NCBI RefSeq assembly: GCF_002252585.1 | Contig: NZ_NQLD01000003.1 | Length of the DNA: 64,000 bases | Source: Methanocatella intestini | GTDB lineage: Archaea > Methanobacteriota > Methanobacteria > Methanobacteriales > Methanobacteriaceae | Reading direction: 5' to 3' (one strand) | Shown here: in pieces, positions 1-8,547 of the stretch | How positions within the stretch are numbered: the stretch's first letter is position 1 | Layout: every line of letters starts with the position of its first letter | Notes under the pieces: generated by a model | Told to the model about the DNA's origin: nothing | Seen by the model: the letters and a program-made list of their open reading frames with translations, nothing else | Database searches by the model: none | Program-made: the position numbers and the translations under genes

Positions 1-2
1 TA

Positions 3-1652
3 AAATATTGTACTTGGTGGATTAATAAAATTAATAAAAATCCTGAAGAATTAGCAACATTTTTATATGAATTTACTAATTTAACTGAAGAACAATACTA
101 TTATTTGATGGGAACTGCAAAAAGTGTTGTTCATGGTAATGTATCTATTGATCCTATTGATTCTCATGGATTAGATATGAATTATATTTTATCATTAAAT
201 TTACCTAAAGCAACAAGAACTGTTTCTTCTAATGGGTCTGCTTCATTATCTGATAAAGAAATGAAAAATATTGCTTATGAAGCATTCAATAAAGCTAATG
301 CTATTTTTAAAAAGGAATTAAATATTAATTTAGGTAAAGATAATGTGGATTTAGGTATATTTACTTCTGCAGGTTATGTTTATTTAAATGGTAAAGAAAC
401 TGTTGTAATACGTGATGGACTTCATGAAATTGCTGGTGCAACTCTATACAGTAAAAACTTGTTACAATATCACCAGGCATTATGGAAACCATTATGGTTT
501 ACATTTATATTGCGTAATCCTAATTCTGATGTTTTATACTCAGTTTATTTAAGGTATAATCCTGATGGAACATGGTTTGTCGGTGAATTAAATGGAAGTA
601 ATGTTGTTGATATTGGGATTGAAACTTTAAACAATTCTGTAAAAGTAAAAGCAATTCAAAAAACTTTCATGCCTGATAAAAATTGGAATAATATTCAATC
701 TATTGCAAATGCATGGAAATCAAATCCTAATTTTGATCAAATAATGGCTTTTTTATACCATAATCATGTTTGTCCTGGTGTACAGCCTGGATTTTTCATA
801 ACTGATTATATTCAACAGAATCATCCGTTAGGTGAAAATGAATCATATAATTACATTGCATCTAGTACTTATTGTAAAGATGATAGTTTGACTTATTTGT
901 TAGGTGTATCTCCAGGTATGGGAACTTATTTTGTTCAAAAATTACCTGATTCTGATGTAACTTCTGCATATGTGGAGGGAGCTACTGATGAGGGTGCTTT
1001 AGTTATTTGGGATAATAATTTAAATATTGGTCGTGTTGTTATTGTTTCATTTAAATGGCCTAAAGTAGATACTAGTATGTATGCTACTTCTGAAGCAAAA
1101 CGCGCTGCTCAAATTCAAGCATTCATTGATTTATACAAGGGAATCAATAATCCAAATGTTTTAGAAAAATTTGTTGTTAAAACCAGTGAAGAAAAATGGA
1201 TTACTGCTGAGCAATTTAATTTATTAAAGTCAGGATCTGGTGAATTAAACACTATGTCTTATATTAAGAGTCTTGACGGTTCAGTAACTAAAGAAGATTT
1301 GTTAAAACAGTTAGAAAAGAATAACAATTCAAACACTAATACTAATGCTAACAATAATACTAACTTTAATTCCAACTCTAATGTTAATGAAATATCTCAT
1401 TCATCAGCAAGCAGTGCAGGTGTTTATAATAATCGTAACATACCGCAAAGTAGTAATTCTAATGTTGGCGATTCAAATAATGCATTAGATCCAAGCAGTG
1501 CTGATTTAGGTTCTGATAATGGTAAATCTTATGAAGTTTCTAAAAAATCTCCAGCTAAATCCATTAATCCAGATTATATGCCATATGTAGTAATTGTCAT
1601 ATTAATTGTAGGAATATTAGTTGGTGTAGGTTATATGAAACATAGAAAATAG
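3..1652 (+). CDS. Membrane-anchored FmdE-domain protein, 5' end outside window
   Basis: The frame is open from the first bases of the window, so the start lies upstream; the first possible in-window start (TTG at 105) is inside the protein. The middle has an FmdE-like signature: a His-x-Cys-Pro-Gly motif (HNHVCPGVQPGF, about nt 760-795), then a Cys-Lys-Asp-Asp block and a GVSPGMGTYF block, matching the FmdE order HxHxCPG / C..D / tG.tpGkg. The C-terminus is an Asn/Ser-rich linker and one transmembrane helix ending in KHRK, so the domain probably faces outside. FmdE-family proteins bind metal and are linked to formylmethanofuran dehydrogenase genes; the surface-anchored form has no role I can name. 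Family call is good, function unknown. Confidence 0.72.
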   Translation, partial: KYCTWWINKINKNPEELATFLYEFTNLTEEQYYYLMGTAKSVVHGNVSIDPIDSHGLDMNYILSLNLPKATRTVSSNGSASLSDKEMKNIAYEAFNKANAIFKKELNINLGKDNVDLGIFTSAGYVYLNGKETVVIRDGLHEIAGATLYSKNLLQYHQALWKPLWFTFILRNPNSDVLYSVYLRYNPDGTWFVGELNGSNVVDIGIETLNNSVKVKAIQKTFMPDKNWNNIQSIANAWKSNPNFDQIMAFLYHNHVCPGVQPGFFITDYIQQNHPLGENESYNYIASSTYCKDDSLTYLLGVSPGMGTYFVQKLPDSDVTSAYVEGATDEGALVIWDNNLNIGRVVIVSFKWPKVDTSMYATSEAKRAAQIQAFIDLYKGINNPNVLEKFVVKTSEEKWITAEQFNLLKSGSGELNTMSYIKSLDGSVTKEDLLKQLEKNNNSNTNTNANNNTNFNSNSNVNEISHSSASSAGVYNNRNIPQSSNSNVGDSNNALDPSSADLGSDNGKSYEVSKKSPAKSINPDYMPYVVIVILIVGILVGVGYMKHRK

Positions 1653-1722
1653 GAATTTTTGTATTTATGGATTGCATATTAATTTTTTAGTATGCAATTC
1701 TTTTAATATTTTTTTGATTTAA

Positions 1723-2208
1723 ATGAATTTTAAAAATATATTATTGTTAATCTCAATAATTTCTCTAATATTTGTTTGTGTAGGTGGAGTAGCTGCACAT
1801 CCTGGACACGGACATGAATATATTGAAGAGGTTTCTTCATCTTCAGATTCTCCACAGTCAGCTCCTTCACATTCCGGTTCATATCAACAGTCACATTCTT
1901 CAGGTGGTTCTTTCGCTTCTCACACTTACCAATCTGAAAGTTCTCAGGGAGTGGCTGAAAAAACACATAGTTTTACTGGCGGAAAATCTGCCGGATCCAG
2001 TGTTGATTCACAAAATGAGGTGTCTGATTCTGGAGATATGAATGTTGATGAGGTTAATAATTCAAATACAACAGATAACAGTACTGCAGAGGAGGTAGTT
2101 GAAGAAACTAATCCTTTATTTAGCACATCTAATATTCTTATTTACATAGTGGTTTTTTTAACAGGTTTATTTGGTTCAATATGTTTGATGAAATTATTTT
2201 TTAAATGA
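1723..2208 (+). CDS. Small secreted Ser/His-rich protein with C-terminal anchor
   Basis: This is a 161-residue protein with an N-terminal hydrophobic signal segment ending near VAAHPGHGHEY, a long low-complexity middle rich in Ser, Gln, His and Glu, and a C-terminal transmembrane helix followed by KLFFK. The HPGHGH stretch right after the likely cleavage site could bind a metal, but that is a guess. It starts 70 nt after the FmdE-like gene on the same strand, and both products look surface-anchored, so they may act together. I recognise no family. Overlapping frames in the same DNA are less plausible because this one has the signal/anchor layout. Confidence 0.6.
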   Translation: MNFKNILLLISIISLIFVCVGGVAAHPGHGHEYIEEVSSSSDSPQSAPSHSGSYQQSHSSGGSFASHTYQSESSQGVAEKTHSFTGGKSAGSSVDSQNEVSDSGDMNVDEVNNSNTTDNSTAEEVVEETNPLFSTSNILIYIVVFLTGLFGSICLMKLFFK

Positions 2209-2349
2209 ATTTTATTAAATGAAGTTATAAAACATAAAACACCTTTTTAAAAATCATTTTTTTATTTCTTTTTTTATAGGTTTATTAAAATAGGTGAAAT
2301 CCAATATTTTAATTAACTATAATATTTCAAAAATATATTTCTGATATAA

Positions 2350-2369
2350 CAACTATAATTAAATAGTTG
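2350..2369. promoter_or_regulatory. Inverted repeat upstream of hypE
   Basis: CAACTAT and ATAGTTG form a perfect 7-bp dyad with a 6-nt spacer, ending about 50 nt before the hypE start. The size and place suit an operator in the hypE promoter region. No regulator can be named. Confidence 0.35.
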
Positions 2370-2418
2370 ATATTACAGACAATATAACTATAACTTTAAT
2401 TATTTTTTAGGAGATAAA

Positions 2419-3438
2419 ATGTCAGAAGATAAAATTAGTATGAATCATGGTGCTGGTGGAGAGGTAATGGCTAATTTAATCTCCAGTGCTGTTTTGGATA
2501 ATATCACTAAAAAAAGTGTTAATGGTGGTATTAGCTTAGACGCTTTAGATGATGGTGCAACTATTCCAATAGGTGACTATGAGATTGTTGTAACTACTGA
2601 TGGCCATACTATCGACCCGCTATTCTTCCCTGGTGGAGATATTGGTAGGATTTCCGCAGCAGGAACTATTAATGATGTTTCTGTTATGGGTGCTAAACCG
2701 CTAGCTATTTCTAATGCGATTATTATGCAAGAGGGTTTCCCTATTGCTGATTTGGACAGGATAATGAAATCCTTAAATGAAACTTGTGAAGAAGTTGATG
2801 TTGCTGTTATTACTGGTGATACCAAGGTAATGGAGCAAGGTAAGATTGACGGTATTGTAATGGTAACAACAGGTATTGGAATAGCTAAAAAAGGAGAGAT
2901 TGTTCGTGATTCTACTTTGGAAGTTGGTGATAAAATAATTGTCACAGGTTCTTTGGGAGATCATGGAATGAGTCTCATGTCTTTTAGGGAAGGTTTCGGT
3001 TTTGAAACTGATTTGAAATCTGATACTGCTCCGATGTGGAATGTTGTTAAAAAAGCACTTGATGTAGGTGGAGTTACTGCTATGAAAGACCCTACCCGTG
3101 GCGGCTTTGCAAATGCAATTAATGAAATGGCTTCAAAATCTGGAAAAGGTGTTTTACTTCATCAGGAAGCAATTCCAATTAAAAAAGAAGTTCATGCAGT
3201 TTCTGAAATGTTAGGTATTGATCCCTTTGAAGTGGCTAATGAGGGGAAAGTCGTTATGGGTGTTAAAGCTGATAAGGCTGAGGAAGTTCTTGAAGCAATT
3301 AAAACTGAAGAATATGGAAAAGATGCAGCTATTATTGGTGAAGTTATTGAAGGAGATTATGTTGTTGTTGAAACTCCAATTGGTGGGGAAAGAATACTTG
3401 AAGCTCCAATAGCAGATCCGGTTCCAAGAGTATGTTAA
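2419..3438 (+). CDS. hypE: Hydrogenase maturation protein HypE (carbamoyl dehydratase)
   Basis: HypE takes the carbamoyl group that HypF puts on its C-terminal cysteine, dehydrates it with ATP to a thiocyanate, and passes cyanide on for the Fe(CN)2CO group of [NiFe] hydrogenases. The 339-residue protein is normal length. It opens with the family motif MNHGAGGEVM, has the AIR-synthase-type TTDGHTIDPLFFPGGDIG block and the DPTRGG motif near residue 220, and ends in PRVC with the catalytic terminal Cys. A ribosome binding site (AGGAGAT) precedes the ATG. Hydrogenotrophic methanogens need it for their hydrogenases. No other hyp gene is in the window. Confidence 0.96.
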   Translation: MSEDKISMNHGAGGEVMANLISSAVLDNITKKSVNGGISLDALDDGATIPIGDYEIVVTTDGHTIDPLFFPGGDIGRISAAGTINDVSVMGAKPLAISNAIIMQEGFPIADLDRIMKSLNETCEEVDVAVITGDTKVMEQGKIDGIVMVTTGIGIAKKGEIVRDSTLEVGDKIIVTGSLGDHGMSLMSFREGFGFETDLKSDTAPMWNVVKKALDVGGVTAMKDPTRGGFANAINEMASKSGKGVLLHQEAIPIKKEVHAVSEMLGIDPFEVANEGKVVMGVKADKAEEVLEAIKTEEYGKDAAIIGEVIEGDYVVVETPIGGERILEAPIADPVPRVC

Positions 3439-3450
3439 TTAGGTGATATT

Positions 3451-3855
3451 ATGGCAAGTTTATTTACAAGAAGGATTGCAGCTTATCTTGCTGATTTTTT
3501 TGTAGTTTCAGCATTTATGTGGATTGTATCATTTGTTTTGTATATGTTAGCAAATCCTTATAGTATAAATTCACTTTATTCTTATTTCCCGTATGTAGTG
3601 CCTGTTTTAATAATGGTTTATTTTGTTGTATGTGAAAAGTATAAGGGAGCTACTGTTGGTAAAGCTTTATTATATTTACAGGTTAGATCCAACAACGGAG
3701 AATATGTTTCATGGCCGCAAGCTATTGTCCGTAATTTAACTAAAATATATTGGTTCCCAATAATATTTGATTGGGCAATTGGTAAAATATTAGGTAAAAA
3801 TGATAGAATTTTAAATTCAATTACTAAAACAAGGGTTTTTGATGAATTAAGATAA
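3451..3855 (+). CDS. RDD family membrane protein
   Basis: The 134-residue protein has three hydrophobic segments and the RDD pattern: Arg then Asp in the first helix (RRIAAYLADFFVV) and a conserved KGATVGKALLYLQV block between helices two and three. It begins 12 nt after hypE with an AGGTGAT ribosome binding site, so the two are probably co-transcribed, though nothing else ties it to hydrogenase maturation. RDD proteins are small integral membrane proteins, some proposed as transporters; the function here is unknown. Confidence 0.8.
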   Translation: MASLFTRRIAAYLADFFVVSAFMWIVSFVLYMLANPYSINSLYSYFPYVVPVLIMVYFVVCEKYKGATVGKALLYLQVRSNNGEYVSWPQAIVRNLTKIYWFPIIFDWAIGKILGKNDRILNSITKTRVFDELR

Positions 3856-3888
3856 AAATTTTTTATTTTTCTTTTTTTGGTGTTATTT

Positions 3889-4530
3889 ATGATTAATCGG
3901 GTGCAGGTTTTATGGTATTTAAATAAAGATGATTTGGAAAATTATTGCTTGGACTTTAAACCTTATAAATCTCATAAACTTGATGGGTATGAAATTTGTG
4001 AGGTAGATGAAGATTTGATTTTTGATTTGTGTGATCGAGATCCTGATAAATTACAACCTATTGATTATTTTAAAAATAAAACTGAAATTAAGAATTATTT
4101 AACTGATTATATTACAAATGAAGAATATGAATTAGCTGTTGATTCTCCCGAACTTAAAGATAAAATCAATAAAGCTATTGAAACTATTGATTTTTCAGAT
4201 GAAGGTTATTATATCAGTGTGGGTTCTGGTGAAATAGGAGATAGTGAAAATAAAATTGTTCATTGGTATGAAGCTCTTAAAAAAGAGTATAACAGTTCTT
4301 CAAAGGATAATATATGGGTTTTAATGGTTACTGGTTATGATCCTTATGATTTAAAACCAAGCGGTAAAGTTTTAACTTATGTACTGGCTGATATTTTAAA
4401 TTTGCATGAATCTTATTTTGATGACATTATTCCAAATAAGGGTCTTTTGGAAATTTCAGAGTGGAATGATATTTTAGATGAAGTATATAAGAAAAATAAA
4501 TTGTATTTAGGTCTTCATAGAACTGTTTAA
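3889..4530 (+). CDS. Hypothetical protein, acidic, 213 aa
   Basis: I chose the ATG at 3889 over the TTG at 3877 because the GGTG of the likely ribosome binding site (3879-3882) lies between them. The protein is soluble and acidic, with no signal peptide or membrane helix. The stretch VLMVTGYDPYDLKPSGKVLTYVLADIL looks like a folded core, but I recognise no family. It is 33 nt downstream of the RDD gene and converges on the thermonuclease gene. Confidence 0.6.
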   Translation: MINRVQVLWYLNKDDLENYCLDFKPYKSHKLDGYEICEVDEDLIFDLCDRDPDKLQPIDYFKNKTEIKNYLTDYITNEEYELAVDSPELKDKINKAIETIDFSDEGYYISVGSGEIGDSENKIVHWYEALKKEYNSSSKDNIWVLMVTGYDPYDLKPSGKVLTYVLADILNLHESYFDDIIPNKGLLEISEWNDILDEVYKKNKLYLGLHRTV

Positions 4531-4547
4531 AAAATAAAAAGGAGAAA

Positions 4548-5033
4548 TTATACACTGCCTTTAGCAAATTCGCTTGGAGGTATGTACATAATTTCCGCCA
4601 GATTTTCGTTTAATAGTTCTCTGTTTATGTCTAAATCTTCAGTATAAACAATAGCTAATGTTCTGTTGTATTTATCGTAGTGTTTTTTATCATCAATATC
4701 TAAATAAACTGTTTTTCCAAGGCATTTTTCTTTAACATAGTCTTTTGCTTCGTGATAGCCCGGTTCTCCTCGTTCAGGAGTGTTTACCTGCACAAATCTG
4801 ATTTTTCCAATACCTTCTACCCAGATTGTATCTCCGTCTACGACTTTGTAACATTTTCCACTAGCTTCATAGTGTACATTTCGCACTTCATGAGTTTTGG
4901 AATCCTCAATATTAAGTGTTCCCTGTGAAGGTGCAGCTGCTACTTCATTATCCATGAAATGCATAGCAGTTGAAACTGCAAATACTCCAACAAATAATAT
5001 AAGTAATATTAAGGAGAGGTTTCTAGCTTTCAT
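4548..5033 (-). CDS. Exported or anchored thermonuclease-family nuclease
   Basis: A staphylococcal-nuclease-fold (SNase/TNase) enzyme of 161 residues. An N-terminal hydrophobic segment acts as signal peptide or anchor. The nuclease core has VVDGDTIWV with calcium-binding Asp, IRFVQVNTPE with the first catalytic Arg, the Glu of RGEPGYHEA, and YNRTLAIVY with the second Arg, so the active site looks complete. It probably cuts extracellular DNA or RNA for scavenging or defence. It converges with the gene to its left and is followed on the same strand by the Cas4-like gene, 41 nt upstream. The C-terminus is shorter than in the longest family members. Confidence 0.88.
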   Translation of the reverse strand: MKARNLSLILLILFVGVFAVSTAMHFMDNEVAAAPSQGTLNIEDSKTHEVRNVHYEASGKCYKVVDGDTIWVEGIGKIRFVQVNTPERGEPGYHEAKDYVKEKCLGKTVYLDIDDKKHYDKYNRTLAIVYTEDLDINRELLNENLAEIMYIPPSEFAKGSV

Positions 5034-5074
5034 TGTTTTTTATATGGTATTTTAACTTAAATAAATGTTGTGTT

Positions 5075-5758
5075 TTAATCGTGTATACAGTAACTTTGGA
5101 ATCTGCAGCTTTTACATTTGTTCGGATTTTTTGTTTTTATAAATGGTTTTTCTCCTTCAAATAAACCATTCATTCTGTCGATTATGAATTTAATTGATTT
5201 TTGTGCATCTTCATCAAATTCTTCACTCCAGAATATGTTGTCAGTTCCTCTTTGTCTTAAGGCACCTACAATTTTTCTTTTGTCATTAATCATATTTTTA
5301 AATGCAAGACAATATGCTCTGACCTGATTTATTGTTGATCCATATGCTCTGTTTCCTGGTTTGTCATCAATTATCACAAATTCCTCAGGAGTCATCCATA
5401 TTTCATCTATAAATCCTCTGATTCCATATTCCGGAGAAATTACAAACATTTCTCTTGTTACTGTTTTTTCAGTTTTTGAAAATTCAAGTACTTCCTCAAA
5501 GGTTGCAGGTGTTGCACTTTCCTGGAACTTCTCTTCTAACTGGTTGTGTATGTGGGTTCCTGTAGTCATAGCCTGTGTTTCACCTACTTTTACTCCCTGG
5601 AAGTACTGCAGATATAGCTGATACTCACAATATCCCTGTTGATTTAACCAGCTAATAGGGAAATTGTTTTTACCTTCGATAATTTGGACACCTTTAATAT
5701 TTGGATGGTATTTAATGTCCAAATCTTTGTTTAAATCAGTGATAATTTTGTTTTCCAT
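5075..5758 (-). CDS. Stand-alone Cas4-like PD-(D/E)XK exonuclease with Fe-S cluster motif
   Basis: A 227-residue RecB/Cas4-family nuclease. The C-terminus has three clustered cysteines (CKSCRFQSYC) and a fourth is near the N-terminus (LNQQGYCEYQLYLQYF), the four-Cys cluster arrangement of Cas4. Between them are a His after the first helix (TGTHIHNQLEEKF), GIRGFIDEIW with the active-site Asp, and VIIDDKPG, where the expected E/D-x-K reads DDK. No cas1, cas2 or repeat array is nearby, so it is not a CRISPR adaptation gene here; such solo Cas4 proteins are common in archaea and probably work in DNA repair. Start is the only good Met; no clear ribosome binding site. Confidence 0.8.
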   Translation of the reverse strand: MENKIITDLNKDLDIKYHPNIKGVQIIEGKNNFPISWLNQQGYCEYQLYLQYFQGVKVGETQAMTTGTHIHNQLEEKFQESATPATFEEVLEFSKTEKTVTREMFVISPEYGIRGFIDEIWMTPEEFVIIDDKPGNRAYGSTINQVRAYCLAFKNMINDKRKIVGALRQRGTDNIFWSEEFDEDAQKSIKFIIDRMNGLFEGEKPFIKTKNPNKCKSCRFQSYCIHD

Positions 5759-5859
5759 ATGTAGTATTTTGTTGTTTTTAAAATATAATTCTTTAGTTAA
5801 ATTTAAATATTATTGTAACTTAATTTTATCTTAATTAATGAAATTTACATTTTGGAGAG

Positions 5860-7200
5860 ATGAAATTGAGTTTTACCAAAAATAAAGATGTAGACAGCGA
5901 AGATATTGCAAATAAAGTACAGACTTTTGAAAATATAGTTGGCAGTTCTCTTGTTCAAAAATTAATCAAATCAGCAACTGTAAAATGCAGAAGGTGTGGA
6001 AAAAATCCTTTGGAAGTTGCAATTGATTATTATTTAGGTAAAAGATCAGATATCTGTTTAAAATGTAGATTGCTTGTTCCGGTAATTAAAACAGTTGTCG
6101 GAAACAGCATCAGTATTTTTGGAATGTCAGAAAAGGAATTGATTGATTTAATGCAGGATTCATACTGGACTAAAGGTTTGGTCAGTGTAATAAAAGGTCT
6201 TGGAGAAATAGGAATTGAAAAGCCCTTTGTTCCTGCAGCACCTCTTCAGGTTCAATGGGATTTAACAGATGGTGAACTGTCCTTTGAACAGATACATGAT
6301 GCAATAGAAAAATTAGCTAATTTTGGAGTTGCACATATTACATTTATCGGAAAAACTGATTCATCATTTATTAAACATGCAAATGATGTAGGAATGTATC
6401 CCTGCTTAATCAGCAATGGATTTAATCTGGAAAAAATTGATAAATATGTTGATGCAGGAGTTAAATTTGTAGATATTTCTCTGGAAAGCATTAGTCCTAA
6501 AAAGCATAATGAAAAATTTGGAATTGATAATTTATGGGAAAATGCAGTTGAATCCATTAAAAAATATAGTGAAAATGATGTTTATGTGGAAGTTTCAACA
6601 GAAGTAACTCAGGATAATCTTTTGGAAATTCCTCAAATAATCGAGTTTTTAAAGCAGTTGGGAGTTGGATGGTATAAACTGGATATTGTCAATGGAGATT
6701 TAAATGATAATCAGAGACTGGAACTGTTTAAGCTAATTTATATGGAAAATATCAATGAAGACATGCAGATATTAACTAATGATCCTCAATTGGGTGATAT
6801 TACCTCAACAATTCAGTGTAATGACATGAACATGATTCCAACACATTTCTTTAATTTGAATTATGACAAGGAAGCTATGAAAGAGCTGGGAAATTATATT
6901 GGTAGCTGCGGAGCTGGAAGATTTTACATGGCAATAGACGGAAATGGAGATATTTACCCCTGTGATTATTTCAGGAATTTAAAAATAGCTAATATTCGTG
7001 ATGATTTAGACAGTATGTGGCTAAATAATGATGTTTTATTAAATCTTAGAAATAGAAGCCTTTTAAAAGGAAAGTGCGGATGCTGTGAATCCAAATATAT
7101 TTGTGGTGGATGTCGTAAAAGAGCATTTATTGAAAATAACGATTATTTGTCTGAAGATAATCATTGTTTAAAGGACATTAAGGAAAATCTTTTAAATTAG
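5860..7200 (+). CDS. SPASM-domain protein of the radical SAM family lacking the SAM cluster motif
   Basis: The 446-residue protein has an N-terminal pair of CxxC motifs (CRRCGKNP and CLKC, residues about 46-75), then a TIM-barrel region typical of radical SAM enzymes (APLQVQWDLT onward), then a SPASM domain with GSCGAGRFYMAIDGNGDIYPC and a CGCC..C..C cluster near the C-terminus. Where family members carry CxxxCxxC after the PLQVxWxLT strand, this protein runs directly into DGELSFEQIHDAIEKL, and the usual GGEP motif reads IGKTD. The frame is intact, so this is a clean loss rather than a frameshift. It may be a non-catalytic scaffold that keeps only auxiliary clusters. The archaeal family with this N-terminus is not one I can assign to a substrate. 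Confidence 0.75.
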   Translation: MKLSFTKNKDVDSEDIANKVQTFENIVGSSLVQKLIKSATVKCRRCGKNPLEVAIDYYLGKRSDICLKCRLLVPVIKTVVGNSISIFGMSEKELIDLMQDSYWTKGLVSVIKGLGEIGIEKPFVPAAPLQVQWDLTDGELSFEQIHDAIEKLANFGVAHITFIGKTDSSFIKHANDVGMYPCLISNGFNLEKIDKYVDAGVKFVDISLESISPKKHNEKFGIDNLWENAVESIKKYSENDVYVEVSTEVTQDNLLEIPQIIEFLKQLGVGWYKLDIVNGDLNDNQRLELFKLIYMENINEDMQILTNDPQLGDITSTIQCNDMNMIPTHFFNLNYDKEAMKELGNYIGSCGAGRFYMAIDGNGDIYPCDYFRNLKIANIRDDLDSMWLNNDVLLNLRNRSLLKGKCGCCESKYICGGCRKRAFIENNDYLSEDNHCLKDIKENLLN

Positions 7201-7231
7201 GCAATTTTTATTTTATCAATATATTATAAAT

Positions 7232-7254
7232 AGTTAGTTTAACAAATACTAACT
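7232..7254. promoter_or_regulatory. Inverted repeat just before the helicase start
   Basis: AGTTAGT and ACTAACT flank a 9-nt spacer and end 3 nt before the ATG at 7258. A TATA-like ATTATAAATA lies at about 7222-7231, so transcription may start close to the ATG with the dyad over the start site. It could be an operator or a 5' hairpin controlling translation. Confidence 0.35.
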
Positions 7255-7257
7255 TTA

Positions 7258-8547
7258 ATGAGTGATATAACATTTGATGATTTTGAAATTTTAGCAGAAA
7301 TTAAAAAATCAATAAAAGAAATGGGTTTTGAAGAGCCAAGCCCAATACAAGAATTAACTATTCCTGAAGCTCTTAAAGGAATTGATATAATAGGACAAGC
7401 ACAGACAGGTACTGGAAAAACCTTAGCATTTACTGTTCCTTTACTTCAAAAGATTTTTATTCCTGATAATTCTCCACAAGCTATTGTTTTATGCCCTACA
7501 AGGGAATTATGTATTCAGGTAGCTGGTGAAATTGGTAAAATAGGTTCCCATATGAAAAAACTTAAAATTTTACCGGTTTATGGTGGTCAGCCTATTGGGA
7601 GGCAGATTAGAGTATTAAATAAAGGTGTTCATGTAGTTATTGGAACTCCTGGTCGTGTTTTAGATCATATTGAACGTAAAACTTTAGACTTAAAAGGAAT
7701 TTCAACTGTAGTATTGGATGAAGCAGATGAAATGTTGGATATGGGTTTCAGAGAGGATATTGAAAAAATATTAAGACACACTCCAAAGCAAAGGCAAACA
7801 TTACTTTTTTCAGCTACAATGCCTAAGGAAATTAAAAGAATTACTAAATTTTATCAAAAAAAGCCTAAGCATTTAAAAGTAGCTCAAAGTCAGATGACTG
7901 TTCCTGAAATAACTCAATACTATTTTGAAACAAAAGAAAGAGATAAACTTGAAAATTTAACTCGTTTAATTGATGTTTATGATATTAATTTAGGCTTGGT
8001 ATTTTGTAACACTAAAAAAAGGGTTGATTGGGTTGCTAAAAACTTAAGAAACAGAGGTTATGCTGCTGAAGGAATTCATGGAGACATGAATCAGAAATCC
8101 CGTGATAAAGTCATGAATAAATTCCGTAATGGAAATATTGAAATCTTAATAGCTACTGATGTTGCTGCACGTGGAATCGATGTACCTAATGTTGAAGTGG
8201 TTGTTAACTATGACGTTCCTCAAAATCCTGAATACTATGTTCATAGAATTGGAAGAACTGGTAGAGCAGGTAATATGGGATATGCATTTACCTTTGTTGC
8301 AGGTAAAGAAATCTATAGTTTAAGAACTATTAAAAAAGTAACCAAATCTAAAATCAAACAAAGAAAAATTCCATCATATAAAGAAATGGAAAATATTAAA
8401 AATACTCAGCTAATGAATAGCGTTAAAAACTCCATTGAAAAAGATAATTTGGAAAAATACGTAAAATTAGTTGAAGGTGCTATGGAAGAAGATTTTGATT
8501 CTGTAGACATAGCTGCCGCATTATTAAAAATGGTTAAGGAAAATTAA
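7258..8547 (+). CDS. DEAD-box ATP-dependent RNA helicase
   Basis: All superfamily 2 motifs are present in the 429 residues: Q motif (GFEEPSPIQ), motif I AQTGTGKT (about 49-56), PTREL, TPGR, DEAD (154-157), SAT (about 184-186), ARGID (about 304) and HRIGRTGR (about 328). It is a compact helicase core with a short basic tail (KKVTKSKIKQRK) and a small C-terminal extension, like cold-induced or RNA-remodelling DEAD helicases of methanogens. The likely role is unwinding structured mRNA or rRNA. It stands alone, convergent with the regulator gene on its right with no gap. Confidence 0.96.
   Translation: MSDITFDDFEILAEIKKSIKEMGFEEPSPIQELTIPEALKGIDIIGQAQTGTGKTLAFTVPLLQKIFIPDNSPQAIVLCPTRELCIQVAGEIGKIGSHMKKLKILPVYGGQPIGRQIRVLNKGVHVVIGTPGRVLDHIERKTLDLKGISTVVLDEADEMLDMGFREDIEKILRHTPKQRQTLLFSATMPKEIKRITKFYQKKPKHLKVAQSQMTVPEITQYYFETKERDKLENLTRLIDVYDINLGLVFCNTKKRVDWVAKNLRNRGYAAEGIHGDMNQKSRDKVMNKFRNGNIEILIATDVAARGIDVPNVEVVVNYDVPQNPEYYVHRIGRTGRAGNMGYAFTFVAGKEIYSLRTIKKVTKSKIKQRKIPSYKEMENIKNTQLMNSVKNSIEKDNLEKYVKLVEGAMEEDFDSVDIAAALLKMVKEN

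Noticed and set aside
1730..2126. Alternative ORFs overlapping the 1723-2208 gene
   Set aside because: They have no ribosome binding site or recognisable features; the chosen frame has signal peptide and membrane anchor.
5075..5758. CRISPR adaptation gene cas4
   Set aside because: The protein fits the Cas4/RecB family, but with no array or other cas genes the CRISPR role is unsupported; annotated as stand-alone.
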